Source: Isoetes taiwanensis
Lineage: Eukaryota; Streptophyta; Lycopodiopsida; Isoetales; Isoetaceae
DNA length: 64,000 nt
NCBI GenBank assembly: GCA_021234155.1
Contig: JAJEKV010000839.1
Coordinates: 1-64,000 of the forward strand
Direction: 5' to 3'
Part shown: positions 13,248-25,099 of the stretch, piece after piece
Position numbering within the stretch: position 1 is the stretch's first letter
How the letters are laid out: every line of letters starts with the position of its first letter
Translations under genes and position numbers: made by a program
Notes under the pieces: model-generated
What the model saw: only the letters and a program-made list of their open reading frames with translations
The model's database searches: none
What the model was told of the DNA's origin: nothing

Positions 13248-16030
13248 CATCCATCAAAGCTTCATTAGTTTAGATTGGGCATAGTATGTGGTAGATTCTT
13301 CAAGTAGTTCATTACATATTTCTATCCTTGTATATTGTTGTCTGAGAGTGACATGTCGATGGGATGCGACTTGCTAAAGCGTAAGCTAAACACCCCTAAC
13401 ATGACAATGAAAGTGTAGCATCTAGATTGAGCATCTAGATCCGAGCGAACAAACAACATTTACAATCAACAAGTTCCAATGTTACTTTGGCTGGGGATGA
13501 AAAAACAAAGAAACACATACACTTAATCCTAAAAAGGCACTCAAGCTTTATGTCAATGCGACCTAGGGCAGGTCATGTTTTGGATTTTTGAAGGTTAACC
13601 CGATTTGTGTCCTTTGTAGGCACCAGCACTATCAAGGATAAACCAAAGCCCACCACAACAAATTTTATGGTCAATTGGTATATTTAATATCTTATGTGCA
13701 ACCATCCAAGCATGGGGAAAAGAATAATCCTTTTTTCACAGTATTATCCAGACCTTGAATAAGATTGTGCTTCAATCTGGTGCATTAATGTGGACAAGGG
13801 TCTTTAGCAGCACAATGTTTCACAGTTCTCTACCTGGTATATCAATGGTCTGTGTTAGTAGAACTAATGCTGGAGATACTCTTCCAATGGTCAGTATATT
13901 GAAGTTTGTTTTCCATCTTTCCATCCACTGTTATAGTGCAAATTTAGAAACCAATGTATATAACTGAAGGCCATGGAACATTAAAGGATGTAATCCAATA
14001 AATTTTGAATTGGAAGCATTTTGATCAGCACTCTGCTCATAGGCGCATGGTATTCCAAGAAATTTATGTTGTGCACCTGCAGATGAATCACAACTCTGCT
14101 CATAGGCACATCAACACCAGCTTCTACACATATTCCATCAACACCATATTATCAAATTTACATTAACAATGAATCACTTGAATAATAGAACTGTTACATA
14201 GAAATGAATCCCTTTCACGAGGTCAACATAGATACTGAAAAGGCCGACCCTTAGTTAGCTCCTGTTTGAATCCCAAGGCACAGCTTGGCTTCCCATTCTT
14301 GCAACCCAATAGACACCATTCAAAATACTGGACACTAATTCATTACTTAATTCAAGCAAAACGACCCTTCCACAATGCAATCTTTTGCCAAACCTGAAAA
14401 TGACTTTAGGGATAATTCAGATCATGGGAATTTTACTAGCAGCTTAACCATGCAAGCCAGTTACATAATGCTTAGGATATGCTTCTTCGATATGCTTATT
14501 CCCAGACTATTTCCATACATGTTATAAAACATATACAGATTTCATTCAAGGAATAGACATTGGGCCATATCCACCCTGGTTTTTATGCCAGGCCACTAAT
14601 ATTACCAAATCTCTCAACACTTGGCATTTACATTTATCATCAAGACTTCTATTATCCTCTTATCATTACCCTTTATTTTTCAATTCAAGTCAAACCTGTT
14701 CACCATCTACCTGATATACTTTTCTTTGTATACCTCATATTGACAATTTTTGTTCATGTATTTCAGCCTTAATTATGTGTCACTAAGTCTTTGTCATATG
14801 TTATTTAAGCCCTTACATTATTTCTGATATCATTAGATCTCCAAATACAGCAATAACGTAACCTTGTTTTTTCATTTATTTATTACTCATGTCTTACACC
14901 ATTATCAGTATCTCATACCCTTAACCATTAATAGATCTCACCACATTTTTGTATATTGTAACAGCAATTAAACATTCTATTTCCTTTCCGTCACTGCAGT
15001 ATTTGTTTGTCTCGTAGTGCATAGTGAGCACTTCAATAACTTTGACTAACTCCAAGTAGAGAAAATCTAGGTTACCTGCACCCAAACAGACCAACATTAG
15101 CATCAAAATGGTAATGAGGAAAGGGATGACAGGTAAGCAATTAGATTTTCTGGCTCTTCGCCCTTCAACTAAAGTTAATCATGTTAAAAACCATATTAAT
15201 CATCATGTAAGTATTCACGGGTATACAAACTATTTCATGCTAACTGCTCCATTAATCTTTAGATTAACATAATACCGGAACTGCTTACCACAGTTCAGAT
15301 CCATTAGGAGGTCATACCAGTGCCAAATACCAGATTATATGATGAATCTATGCATAATGCATTCTATCAACAATCTACATATGATTATAACATTATCTTA
15401 TCGACTACAAAAGATCAGACATAACCATATAAGTTTTACATATCCAATAAAATCTTGCTCAACCTATCCCACAACTTCCCTTTGTATAAGAATATAGCTG
15501 AGTATTTCAGTATCATTCCAACAGTTAAATGTGTTTCAAGCTTATTCGTCCAAAATTTATCAGAAGCATATACCTCATATTAGACAAAAAAAACATATCA
15601 TTCAAGCTTACAACATCACTAAGAACCTAGATAACTACAAAATAAAGACAAGGAGAAGATCATAGAACAACTAAGCTCCACACAAATAAAAGGAACCACC
15701 TGACCATGCCACATATAAGCATACAGAGAGCACATCCGCCAGCCCAAAGGAGCACCAGCCAGTATACCAGTCAAACCACATATTAGCTACAAGAACTTCA
15801 CACTAAAAAGCATAACCAGATGGACAAAACCAGCAGCAAAGCACAAACACATACAAGGTTAAAATCTAAACCACTTCTGCATAAACATTTTCTTTACTAG
15901 ATTCTTCCTGTTTATAACTTCGGTATGCAGCTATATGTGCTATTATAAAGATTTTCCCTAGAGTAATCCAGTATAAGAATCGAAATCAGAGCGTGTTTCC
16001 CATGCTTTTTTACCTCATATTTAAGAGTTT
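13248..16030. other. AT-rich intergenic or intronic DNA
   Basis: No protein family recognised. CAG and CTG words are common here, unlike in the flanking repeats, and splice-like pyrimidine tracts are frequent. It could be intron or UTR of a minus-strand gene that includes the possible exon at 16035-16234, but nothing proves this. Confidence 0.4.
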
Positions 16031-16034
16031 TTAC

Positions 16035-16234
16035 CTGATTAGCTTGGCCTCCAGTCGCAGCATAAGCCGCTTGCCCATACGAATTAGTCTGTTGTCGATT
16101 CCCATAGTTGTTTTTTGAAAACTTGTATGCTGGGCCATGATCCTGCCCTTTGCCTTTAGATTTCAAGCCTGGCTTCCTCTCATCAAAGTCATTTCCATGC
16201 TTTCTAGTAAAAATATCAAACACAGCATTTCTAA
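16035..16234 (-). CDS. Possible exon of an unknown Gly/Gln/Lys-rich protein
   Basis: On the minus strand an open stretch runs from a possible acceptor (GTGTTTAG at about 16235) to a good donor, AATCAG then GTAAAAAC (exon end 16035). The product contains the basic run KPGLKSKGKGQDHGP and the low-complexity run NRQQTNSYGQAAYAATGGQ, a style seen in RNA-binding proteins but not diagnostic of any family. About 30 bp further upstream another open piece reads FPLFDHSVEVEAASKQGI, which may be the preceding exon with a GTAAGT donor, but that spacing is too short for an intron. The gene is not recognised. It may be real, a fragment, or chance. Confidence 0.3.
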
Positions 16235-16890
16235 ACACCACGATTAGGGTTGCCCTTGAAACTTACTTCTGTTTTCGTTATGCCTTGCTTGCTTGCAGCT
16301 TCGACTTCAACTGAATGGTCAAACAGAGGAAACAAAAACACTAGAATTGCCCAAGACGCGGAATGACCAAGATCGTGGCCACCACCATGTCAGCTGTTTA
16401 TCAAAAACAAATCCACCCGAGGCATGCGATTCAGGATCGATTGAAGCCCTTTCAAGATCGATCGAAACCCTTTCTCTTTGTGAAGGAAGCCGGAATAGCA
16501 AAAATTTCCTGTAACAAAACTTGAAGACAAAAATCCGAACCGATTTGCTTGTAGCGAAGTCAAAATCTGATTCTTTTTGCTCTTAACCAAGATCAAGACA
16601 AAGTAAAAAAAGTCTGGGTTGCAATCAAGCCCAACACCAAAAATTTGAAAGAATTAGGGGAAATAAAGACTTTTACCTGTTTTTACGGCCACACAATCGT
16701 AGACTCCCAATTTTTTTTTTCACTTATTTATCTCAGAACTCGCCAATCGTAATTAGTACATCCAAACTAAGAACAGGAATTTTTGCTTCAAAAAATGTTT
16801 CGTAGATCTGCAGTATTCGTTAAATTACCAGTATTTATGAATGACGAATCTCGTGGACCCAAAAATAGTCTGTGATTTTTTTTTGCTTGT

Positions 16891-16956
16891 GGAAACCCTT
16901 CCGAGATTAAATTATGGAAACCCTTCCGGGTTTAGGGGAAATTTGGAAGGGTTTCC
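16891..16956. repeat. Short direct and inverted repeats
   Basis: GGAAACCCTTCCG occurs at 16891 and 16916 in direct orientation and as its complement GGAAGGGTTTCC at 16945-16956. The second and third copies can form a hairpin with a 12 bp stem. Confidence 0.8.
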
Positions 16957-16959
16957 AAA

Positions 16960-19800
16960 AAAATAGAATTATAACCCTGATCGGGAGGAGATAGTGTGAT
17001 CGCAAATGGAGTGCATGCATTAATATAATGGATATATATTCAAAGTTTACCTATTTAAACCTGAACCAAAATGTTTTACAATCAATCTTGCAAGAGTGGC
17101 ATCATTCATTTTAACACATAAATGCAAAAAACACCACAAAAAGAGATGGAAAGACATTGCAAAAAAGAAATGAAGTGAAGCTTTATACCATTCTTTTTAA
17201 GAACATCATAAATGCATCTATAATGTAGAAGCAAATTCAGTGCCTGATGGGTGTCTTTTTCCCATTTTTTCCAGCTTGACCATTTCTTTTCTTCTTTTTC
17301 TTTCTGGGTGGATCATTTCGAGAGCAGGTTATGAGCGTTTGAAGGTTCTATCAAGATATGATTGTCCAGGCATTGTTTTTTAAATGGTTCATAGGCTGAT
17401 TTTCGGCATTTTTTTGGCCATCACGATAGCTTTTTCTGAAACGCTCACCGTCTGAGATGATATTTCCGCTGGAGTTCCTTTTTGGAGGCAGTACCGATGA
17501 CGATGGCATTCAACTTTTTCTTGTGAGGCAGATTCATCTGCTGCTCTTCCATTCTAATACTGCACTTTTCATTGCATGGTATTCGATTCCTGATGCAGGT
17601 TTGCAAACCCGGGGCCTCTATGTTTTTGAAGCTTTTGGAATTTTTATCCTTTCATTGAGAGCTTTCCTTGCTCGAGGGTTATTGTGGCATCTTTAAAGAA
17701 ACTTTGTTCAAGGAAAATTGTTCAAAGGAAGCTTCTTTTAAGTATTATAGCGAGTTCTTTTTTCAATCATTTTATCTTTGGATTTTGAGCCCTTACATGC
17801 AATTTTGTTGATTTAGAGTTGGGCCACCTCATCTTTCCGATTCGGGTGTTTGCTTTTATCTTGAGGTAAAACATGGAAGGATTTATTTGCTTCATGCTAT
17901 GTTTTCATTTAGTAATTTCTCAATGTAGGTTTGCAGTCAGACTTTGGAGCAAGGGATTATTTCTTTAGATCATTTCTAATTGTTTGCTCTCTCTAGCAAA
18001 TACACTTGCATCGAGCTGGTTCGCGTCTCGTGGTAAAGCCCTATGAAAGGACTTAATGTATGTTGTTAATGATTGTTAATAATTATTGCGAATACATTCT
18101 ACGCTCTAGCGGCTTCGGATCCTACGCTCCTTTTCTACTAGGCTCGAGTAAAGTCTAAATATCACCACCGCCAAAGGTGGAGTTAGGGTCTTCGGAATCT
18201 CGGGGCTGGGAATGGGTGGTTCTTGTTGGCGATCCCTTGCATCTACAAAATATTGTACCTCAATTGGAATTATCAAGTCAAGTTACGGATCATGGCGTAT
18301 ATTGCTATTTGTGATTGTGTTATCACGCTTTTTACTTCATGAATCATCATAAGCCACTCACAACATCGAGCGGTTGTATATCCAACTTGATTCCTTCATA
18401 TATAACGAACAACATGTTTGTTTTCTGACATGTTTGTATATGGCAATGGCAGCGTAGCAAGAGGCGGGAAGAAAGGTACATCGTGGTTTGATCCAACATC
18501 AGATTTCCATCAATACATCCAAATTTGCCTCAAGTCTATTAAATATTTTCAAAAAAATACATCGAATGTTGGCTACTCCATATCTTCATTATGAATCTTG
18601 AGAAATTGGTTCATATCTCGCATACAAAATTGCGGAACAATCATGCTTATCTTATTTATTTCTTTATTTTTATCTTAGGGCGTGCCACTCTTAAATCTGA
18701 GTTCTTAGTGGTATGTATTTACATGACTTCCCTTTTTTGTACATGGACTTGTAAGTATTCCACTAAAGTATCTTATGTGTTTATACTATGACCGTGGGGA
18801 GCATCATGCTAATTCATGCGAAGAGGGAGGGAGAACCTTTCATAATGCGACCATTCGTGTCATTTTTCTAAAAATGATGCGGAGTGGTTTTCCGCTTTGA
18901 AGAAATTATGGCATGCAAATGCAATCCTAATTCGACTATACAAAGTTGCATTTAAATGATCATTTTCACAAAGGTATTTGCTTGCAACATATCTTTCCTT
19001 GCTTTTTTATCTTTTTACTTTACTTATCCTAATATGGACTTCATTTTCATCGACAATAACCCGATTGATATATACTTTGCATGTTGTACAATCGAGCATA
19101 TATTGCAATCATCTATTTCTACCTTCTTGCGTAAAAAGAAAACAAGAGTTATCACGAACCATGATGCATGCTTTAGATCCATGAATTAAATGCTTTACGT
19201 TTTTTCGCTTTCAGGATTAAAATAATGTTTTGAAGGGCCCAATATAGAGATCGGGTAAGAGGAAGAAAAGCGAGGATATAGATGGAGAAAAGTTTGAAAA
19301 AGCGAGAGGCCATTTTTCTCTTAAGTGAGTATGTAGCCTCTTCGCATATGGAAATGCATATCGGAAACTCGCAGAGGCACTTGATATATTTAAACAAAAA
19401 TGCAAAAAGAGAAGTGTACTGCCATGCTATGTTAAGCATGGACGTTCAATTATTTGTTTCAGTGATGGTACTAACTGTTTTAAGTTCACCTGGCTCCCTC
19501 CTCTTGCATGAGGGCAATCTTTTGTTTGACGTGCTCTTTAAGGGTTTTTGAATGGGGGTTTATCTTGCTAGATACCTTTAACGTAGCACATTGATAAAAT
19601 TTATTAATGTTTGGGGATTACAATTTTAGAATCAAGATAGTTTATCCTTTCTAGATGCCAACTAGGACTTTAAGGAAAATACGCTTTAAGGTTTCTCATA
19701 GCAAATGTTCTGCTTACACATCTGCAACCCACTTTGGCATATGGAAAATGATCGACAACCAACGCATACATGGTCAATCACTTGCACGTTTCCATGTAAA
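16960..19800. other. Intergenic, no gene seen
   Basis: T-rich sequence with short unrelated open frames (for example 17457-17696). I recognise no domain, RNA gene or terminal repeats. Confidence 0.5.
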
Positions 19801-19804
19801 AAAA

Positions 19805-20809
19805 ATAAAATTTAGGGAAAATTATAAAAAATGCTCTTGTATTTGATAAAATTAAAAAAAATGCCCTTGTATTTTAGCAAATTATTGAAATGCCCCTCTG
19901 TTTCCTTTGTTTCTCCGAAGATCATCTCATTTATCTAGAACAATCCTTTAGGTTATGGTCTCCGGTTCTTATCGTTCCGCGGAAAGCATGTGGTCTTTGT
20001 TCTTGACGTGTTTGTGAAAGAGTACTTTTGAGCAAAAGCTAATTCTGCATTTAGTCTTACGAATTTGGATAAGGATCTAACCTAGAAATACACAATGTTT
20101 TTGTTTGAATCGAAGTACAGTTCTACGGGTTCAATTGGGTTATATGGTACACTTTTGGGTGAGAATTTCTGCTTTGGGTTAGAAATTAGATGCGGGATCC
20201 TTCCCGTGTTCCCGTTAGCAACTTTTGGGTAGAAAATTACGAGGTTAGAAAGTGAAATTTAATAGGCGTTTCATGCATAATTTGGAATGATCCAAGCTTT
20301 GGCGCAAATTACGATTTCAAGCGATGGAACCCAAGAAGGCGCTTCTTTTCTTCAAAAAAATCATGCAACCAAGATTTTAACATCATTTTGCAACAAGAAC
20401 TTCGGTACCTTTCGGATGTTGAGCGATGAAGGCTCCCGGCATTGATTCTTGTTACGCATATTCTTGAAGGCTCACGGATTTAGAAGGAGGGCAATTACAA
20501 TTACAAGCGCCATTAGAACCACAATTCAAGGAGCGTCTTACGGAGCTTTGCATAACGTAATTTAGAGCTCACTCAACTAAAATCAGCAGTGATGTCGAAG
20601 GCCGACTTGAGAACATGCATTCTAACTCTTGAAAATCGCGAGAATATGGCAAGGTCTTTCCAATGGATCTGGAGTTGTCTTCTGGGCGATTTGGATGCCC
20701 GATCTGAGAATGACATAGGGGCATTTTCATGAATTAACAAAATCTGGGGGTATTTTATAATTAGCAATGTAAATATAAGGGGCATTCTTGTAATTTTCCT
20801 AAAATTTAA
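19805..20809. mobile_element. Non-autonomous TIR element, Mutator-like
   Basis: The two ends are inverted copies. The left reads AAATTTAGGGAAAATTATAA, then ATGCTCTTGTATTT and AATGCCCTTGTATTTTAGC. The right, complemented, reads AAATTTTAGGAAAATTAC, then AATGCCCCTTATATTT and ATTGCTAATTATAAAATACC. The similarity runs for roughly 60-80 bp with mismatches. The A-rich ends with GGGAAAATTACAAAAATGCCC-like words resemble plant Mutator-like elements or MITEs. The interior (about 870 bp) shows no transposase. The flanks are too AT-rich to define the target duplication. Class assignment is an inference from the end sequence. Confidence 0.65.
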
Positions 20810-22055
20810 CAATGGAAAGCGATGTAGAATAATGATACAACTAGCATGACCTTTACTATATTGGAGTCAACATCATGCAAAATTTCACCCTAGTTATATG
20901 GCGGTGCATGCGGTTTGAGACCTAACATGGAAGTTTCGGTACCATATTCTTTACATCGAGGGAGATGATGTCGACTTTACCATTTTTCTTCACACAGGCA
21001 TCAAGATCATGAAGAACTCAACAAATCACGGTAGCAAGTGCGCCACTAATGGCTCGCTTGTCTGGCGCAGGATTTCAAAGGCGAATGGCTTAAACTTAGA
21101 ATATAGGGTCAATGTAAGAGAGGACTTGCAATCCACTTGTGAAGGATAGGCTTGGCATAAGTGGATCGATAGATATATTTTGCTTTTCCACCCTTTCCTT
21201 ATCGAGATTACTTGAAAGATACAAGGACCTTGTTCTTTGATGGAAGCATGCTATAAATAGCCGAGACTTAATATTTGGTTTTATGTGGTAGACCAACATT
21301 ACTTGCATATATTTCATTGTCTTTAATGCCTTCCATTTTTTTCTTATCAGCTACACAATCTCCCATAGACCAATTGGTCTCCAGTACCTTCCTTCCTTCC
21401 TTCCTTCCTCTTCCCTCGAAGGCGTCTTATTTAACAACCACGATCATGTAGGAACCAAAACAATACACAAGGTTTTCGTGTGATCGAATGTTAAGCAAAT
21501 ATAAATAGATTTTGTTCCAAATGTTAGGGTTCTGGCTTTTGAATTGATTATCAAAACATAACCCGAACTATGATTTAAGCCCCTTCACCCCCTCAGGCCA
21601 TGGAGGGCAACCCTCCGTCTTGTGACACCTTGTTTTATTGGCATTATCTATTGTATGGTGTACTTTGGCATATCACATATCAATGTTATGCCTTTTGTCT
21701 TTTAGGCTTCTTTTCAAAGTGCTTCTTGGACATGATTTTTATATATGGGAGGTTAACATTTGTTTCATACACTTTATTGCCTCTAACAATAGCTTCTTGA
21801 GATGCCAAGGCCTACATGCTTTTAGAAGACTAATTGATAGTCTTACAAAAAAAAAAAAAAATACGATTGATTCTCATCCTTCACGCAGGATGTCCATTTC
21901 CTATACCTCTTTAATTGTAGTGATAAAATGCTATTTATTCTTCACCTATAGAGATGATATAATGGTAAAAGTGTTTTTAGCACTTTGCAAAAAACTAATA
22001 CCTAAACACATCCCAGGTGCTTTCGAATAATGCGGCATCGCCCGAGCACACGTTC
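20810..22055. other. Intergenic with a short repeat copy
   Basis: No gene recognised. Bases 21360-21420 carry a short copy of the SINE-like family described elsewhere: CATAGACCAATTGGTCTCC followed by a (CCTT)n tail. A 14-base A run follows at about 21847. Confidence 0.5.
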
Positions 22056-22276
22056 TAGTCTCTATAAATAATTGTATTGCATTCAAAATATGTTATGAAG
22101 GTGGCGTATCTCTTCAAGCCAACCTCTATAATAATTGTATTCAAAAATATGTCATATGAAGGTAGCATAACCTCATATCTATCACAAATAAACACATGTA
22201 CAGAAGAATCTCAAGCCTCTTGGTGGCAAATGTTAACATATTCACAGAAAGAATGTCAAGCGTGCTTGTTGCCCTT

Positions 22277-22852
22277 TCTTTCAGCAGGCACAGACAGGGC
22301 CTAACTCTTCTAACACCATATTTGAAGCATGGCCTCTTACGTTTTAAGCTCTGAGGCGCACTTTTTAGTAGATCTGCAACCCAAGGGGTGTGCCAAAATT
22401 TGCTACACAGATATCCTTTCCTCAGGATCAAGGCTGCAACATAGCCAAAACAAGGCTCTTTGCTTCTTCTGACACCAAACCAACTGGCCAATGCAAGTGT
22501 GGGGGCAGCCAGATCCTCGCCATGGAGGAGTTCTTCGTGAATTTCTGCGGTTTTTAGACCTGAGAAGTGATGATTCCGAGTAAGCGCCTCATACAGGATC
22601 AAACCAGACCCCATATGTCTATCTCTGTGGAATAATGTCCCTGCACAACCTCTGGAGCCAAATATCTTGGTGTTCCGACTCTGGATGTAAAACTGGGAGC
22701 AGAACCTGAAAAACAAGCCGATATGCCGAAATCCGAAACCCTAACATCATAGGGTTTTGCTGCTGAGGTCACAAGAACGTTGCCTGGCTTCAGATCCCGG
22801 TGGATAATGCCCTTTTGATGAAGATCCTGTATAGCTAGAGCAAGATTTCGAA
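22277..22852 (-). pseudogene. Ser/Thr protein kinase, 5'-truncated copy
   Basis: This minus-strand copy starts inside the kinase domain at RNLALAIQDLHQKG. It keeps the catalytic loop IIHRDLKPGNVL, the DFG motif and the GTPRYLAPEVVQG segment, but has lost the ATP-binding glycine loop and the catalytic lysine through the internal deletion. The frame is also broken near 22610, where the intact gene reads DIWGLGLILYE and this copy loses a base of a C-run, and again near the C-terminus. It cannot encode a working kinase. Confidence 0.9.
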
Positions 22853-23214
22853 TGGGAGTATTGTTATGGAGCTGGGTTATTAGTCCTGTTGTCACTTCTT
22901 GGGGGTTCGAAAAGGATTGAAAATTGATAATTATGTCAAAAAGGATCTGGCACTTTCTGAAGGGTGCTCAGAAGCTGCCTGATTCTGTCTGGGATGTATG
23001 ATAACTGCCTTGCCCCTCTTGCTAAAGTATGCATGAATGGCTTGCACGTCTTTGCCAACTGTGCAGAATGAGTTCAGGCAGAGGAGGATCCCGTATCTGG
23101 ATGGCTTTGCATATTCTTGTGCCCTCTTCTCCAAGTTATTATCGATAAAGTTCATCTGAAGACTCAGTGAAAGACTCAGTGGTGTTTTCGTTTGAAATAG
23201 ACTGTAATGGAAAT

Positions 23215-23510
23215 GAGAACTCAGGAGAGCCACCAAAGGTCATGATCTCTGGGCATCCAGCATCAGGAAAGGGTACAATGCGAACTTATAAAGAAAAAGG
23301 TATTTCACTTTCTCAATCCATGATTTATATTTCGTTGGACACTTTAGCTTTATTGACAATCTGTTTGGAAAAACTCCCAGTAAAATTTGGTACATATTTC
23401 AGTTGGTAACCTGTTGCAGGCTGGAAGTGGCCACAGGAACAGAATATAGAAAGAAGGCTAAAGACTATATGGACCAGGAAAACTAGCTTCTGATGAAGTT
23501 GTGGTCACAG
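23215..23510 (+). pseudogene. Adenylate kinase fragment, copy 1
   Basis: The first exon piece encodes EPPKVMISGHPASGKGT, the P-loop of nucleoside monophosphate kinases as in adenylate kinase, and ends at a GTATTT donor near 23300. A second piece after TTGCAG (about 23419) corresponds to AEVAAGTEYRKKAKDYMDQ in the other copy. Here one extra G (CTGGAAGTGG against CTGAAGTGG) shifts the frame. The third exon seen near 52348 is absent because the copy ends and a LINE tail follows. It is a dead fragment. Confidence 0.8.
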
Positions 23511-23659
23511 TAATTATGACTTATGGATGATTCACGATGTTCTCTAATTGATCATCCCTTTTTTAGGCTCCAGGACCTGTACCATTATTAGTATTATTTT
23601 GCAAAGTATGGAACTTGAAATGTTTAGATGAATGTCTGACTGTCTTAGTTTTCATTTTA

Positions 23660-24507
23660 GATGGTCAGGTGATGGTCTTGTCTGATCAAAAGAAATATTA
23701 TGTAATAGAATCTATCGAACTCTCTCTGATGACTCTCCTCTAAAAGCAGAAGTTAGGCTAGAGGTGGATGGGATGGTGCCTAACCTTCTCTTAGCAAATT
23801 CGTGAAAAACATTATGCTTTAGGAGAGTACAATTCTTTAGGTGGACAGCTCTTCAAGGTGGTCTCAATACCAAAGAGAAGTTGGTGCTTAGAGGAATCTT
23901 GACTGAAGACCAGTGCCCACTTGGATGTCAGGCTAGTGAATCTCTTCCACATATCTTTTTTTATCCTAAAATTACTGAGTTTTGGCATTGAGTATATCCT
24001 GCCCTGAGATTAAATGTACACCAACTTGGGTGGCCTGGTGTTATATTGATCTCAAATGCATGCTCCATTGCTGCTTCCTTAGTTAGTGTGACCCTTAGTT
24101 AGCTGTGATGTGGCTTGGGGTGGGACAAAGCATCTCTAAAGAATTACTTTAGTATGGAAGTAGCTTTAACGGCTTTGTCCTACCATAGGAAGATGGGGAT
24201 GAGCTACCATAGAGGACTGGACAGAATTGACACGATTGAAGGGTTTTATAGCTACTTTAAATGTGACTGGATGAGTTTTGAAGACCTAAGTCTCAAATAT
24301 TGGGACAAGTAGGGGAAACAATTTGAGTAACCGAGTATATATGGTTTTCTTGCCATCTTGCAAATGTGGAAATAGGAGTTCCTAAAGTACACATAGTATT
24401 GATGCATAGGGATACATAACATTGGCTATAATTCTTTCTATCCGCCCATTATGTGGACTCTTTGTGTTTTATATCAATCATTATGAATAAAAAACTACAC
24501 TCTTACC

Positions 24508-24552
<45 letters not shown>
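23660..24552 (+). mobile_element. 5'-truncated LINE with long poly(A) tail
   Basis: Near 23850-23990 the plus strand encodes ALQGGLNTKEKLVLRGIL, then a CPLGCQASESLPHIFF segment. This is the zinc-binding zf-RVT region at the C-terminus of L1-type plant ORF2 proteins. It is followed by a 3' UTR with AATAAAAAAC and an A run of about 44 bases (24509-24552). The 5' end is cut off just after the kinase-block copy, as expected for incomplete reverse transcription. A related fragment lies at 56735-57230. The long pure A tail suggests a young insertion, although the coding part has stops. No clear target duplication was found. Confidence 0.85.
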
Positions 24553-24557
<5 letters not shown>

Positions 24558-25095
24558 TCTGCCGGTCTAATCAGGACTTTTACCTTCCATGGACTTTTGC
24601 AAAGACCACTTCATTAATATCGACCTTAAGCCAAAAGCAGTGCAAATTTGACTTAAGCCTTAAAAAGTGGTTAATATTTATCAAAGCAAAAGAATTTACC
24701 AAGTTCTATAATAGACAAGAGTTTTCTTTTGTCAATTTAATTCATTTTCTTGTTCAATACATCATATTCCTAGTGGAGGCGGGGACCTCCAAGAGAGGCT
24801 ACTGTATCTAACCAGTTCACATTCACATGTTGGAGGGAAAAGAACTACAAAGCGTGAAGAGGGGAAGTGGTGGCTAGCCTTGCTACATTAGGAATAGATT
24901 AAGGTCAAAAGCATGTATTCTAGAAACCGACATTAATAAAAAGATATATGCTTATAAATATTGTAATGCTTGGACTATAGAAAGTTATATTTACTAATGG
25001 TGGCTACCCCCTCAATGTAACAAAATTTGGAATTACTAGGCATGGGAAATCGTCATGGAAACTGAGGAGATAAGGGGCTAGTTGATCATAGTAGG
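24553..25095. other. Intergenic, no gene seen
   Basis: About 540 bp of AT-rich sequence after the LINE tail with no recognisable feature. Confidence 0.6.
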
Positions 25096-25099
25096 GAGA

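Larger units (their letters stand above)
22060..23657. repeat. Deleted copy of the kinase/HSP90/adenylate kinase block
   Basis: The sequence matches 49812-52352 closely but lacks about 930 bp. At 22848 the copy reads GCAAGATTTCGAA then TGGGAGTATTG, joining the kinase interior (equivalent to about 50620) to the end of the HSP90 fragment (about 51540). The junction has only two or three bases of homology. The right end stops at 23657, where a LINE tail begins. At the CAG/CTG sites I checked (for example CTCTGG and GACTCTGGATG) this copy agrees with the intact copy. Confidence 0.9.

Noticed and set aside
22141-22716. A 191-codon minus-strand frame overlapping the kinase copy
   Set aside because: It joins the shifted frame of the broken kinase with 3' flank; it is not an independent gene.
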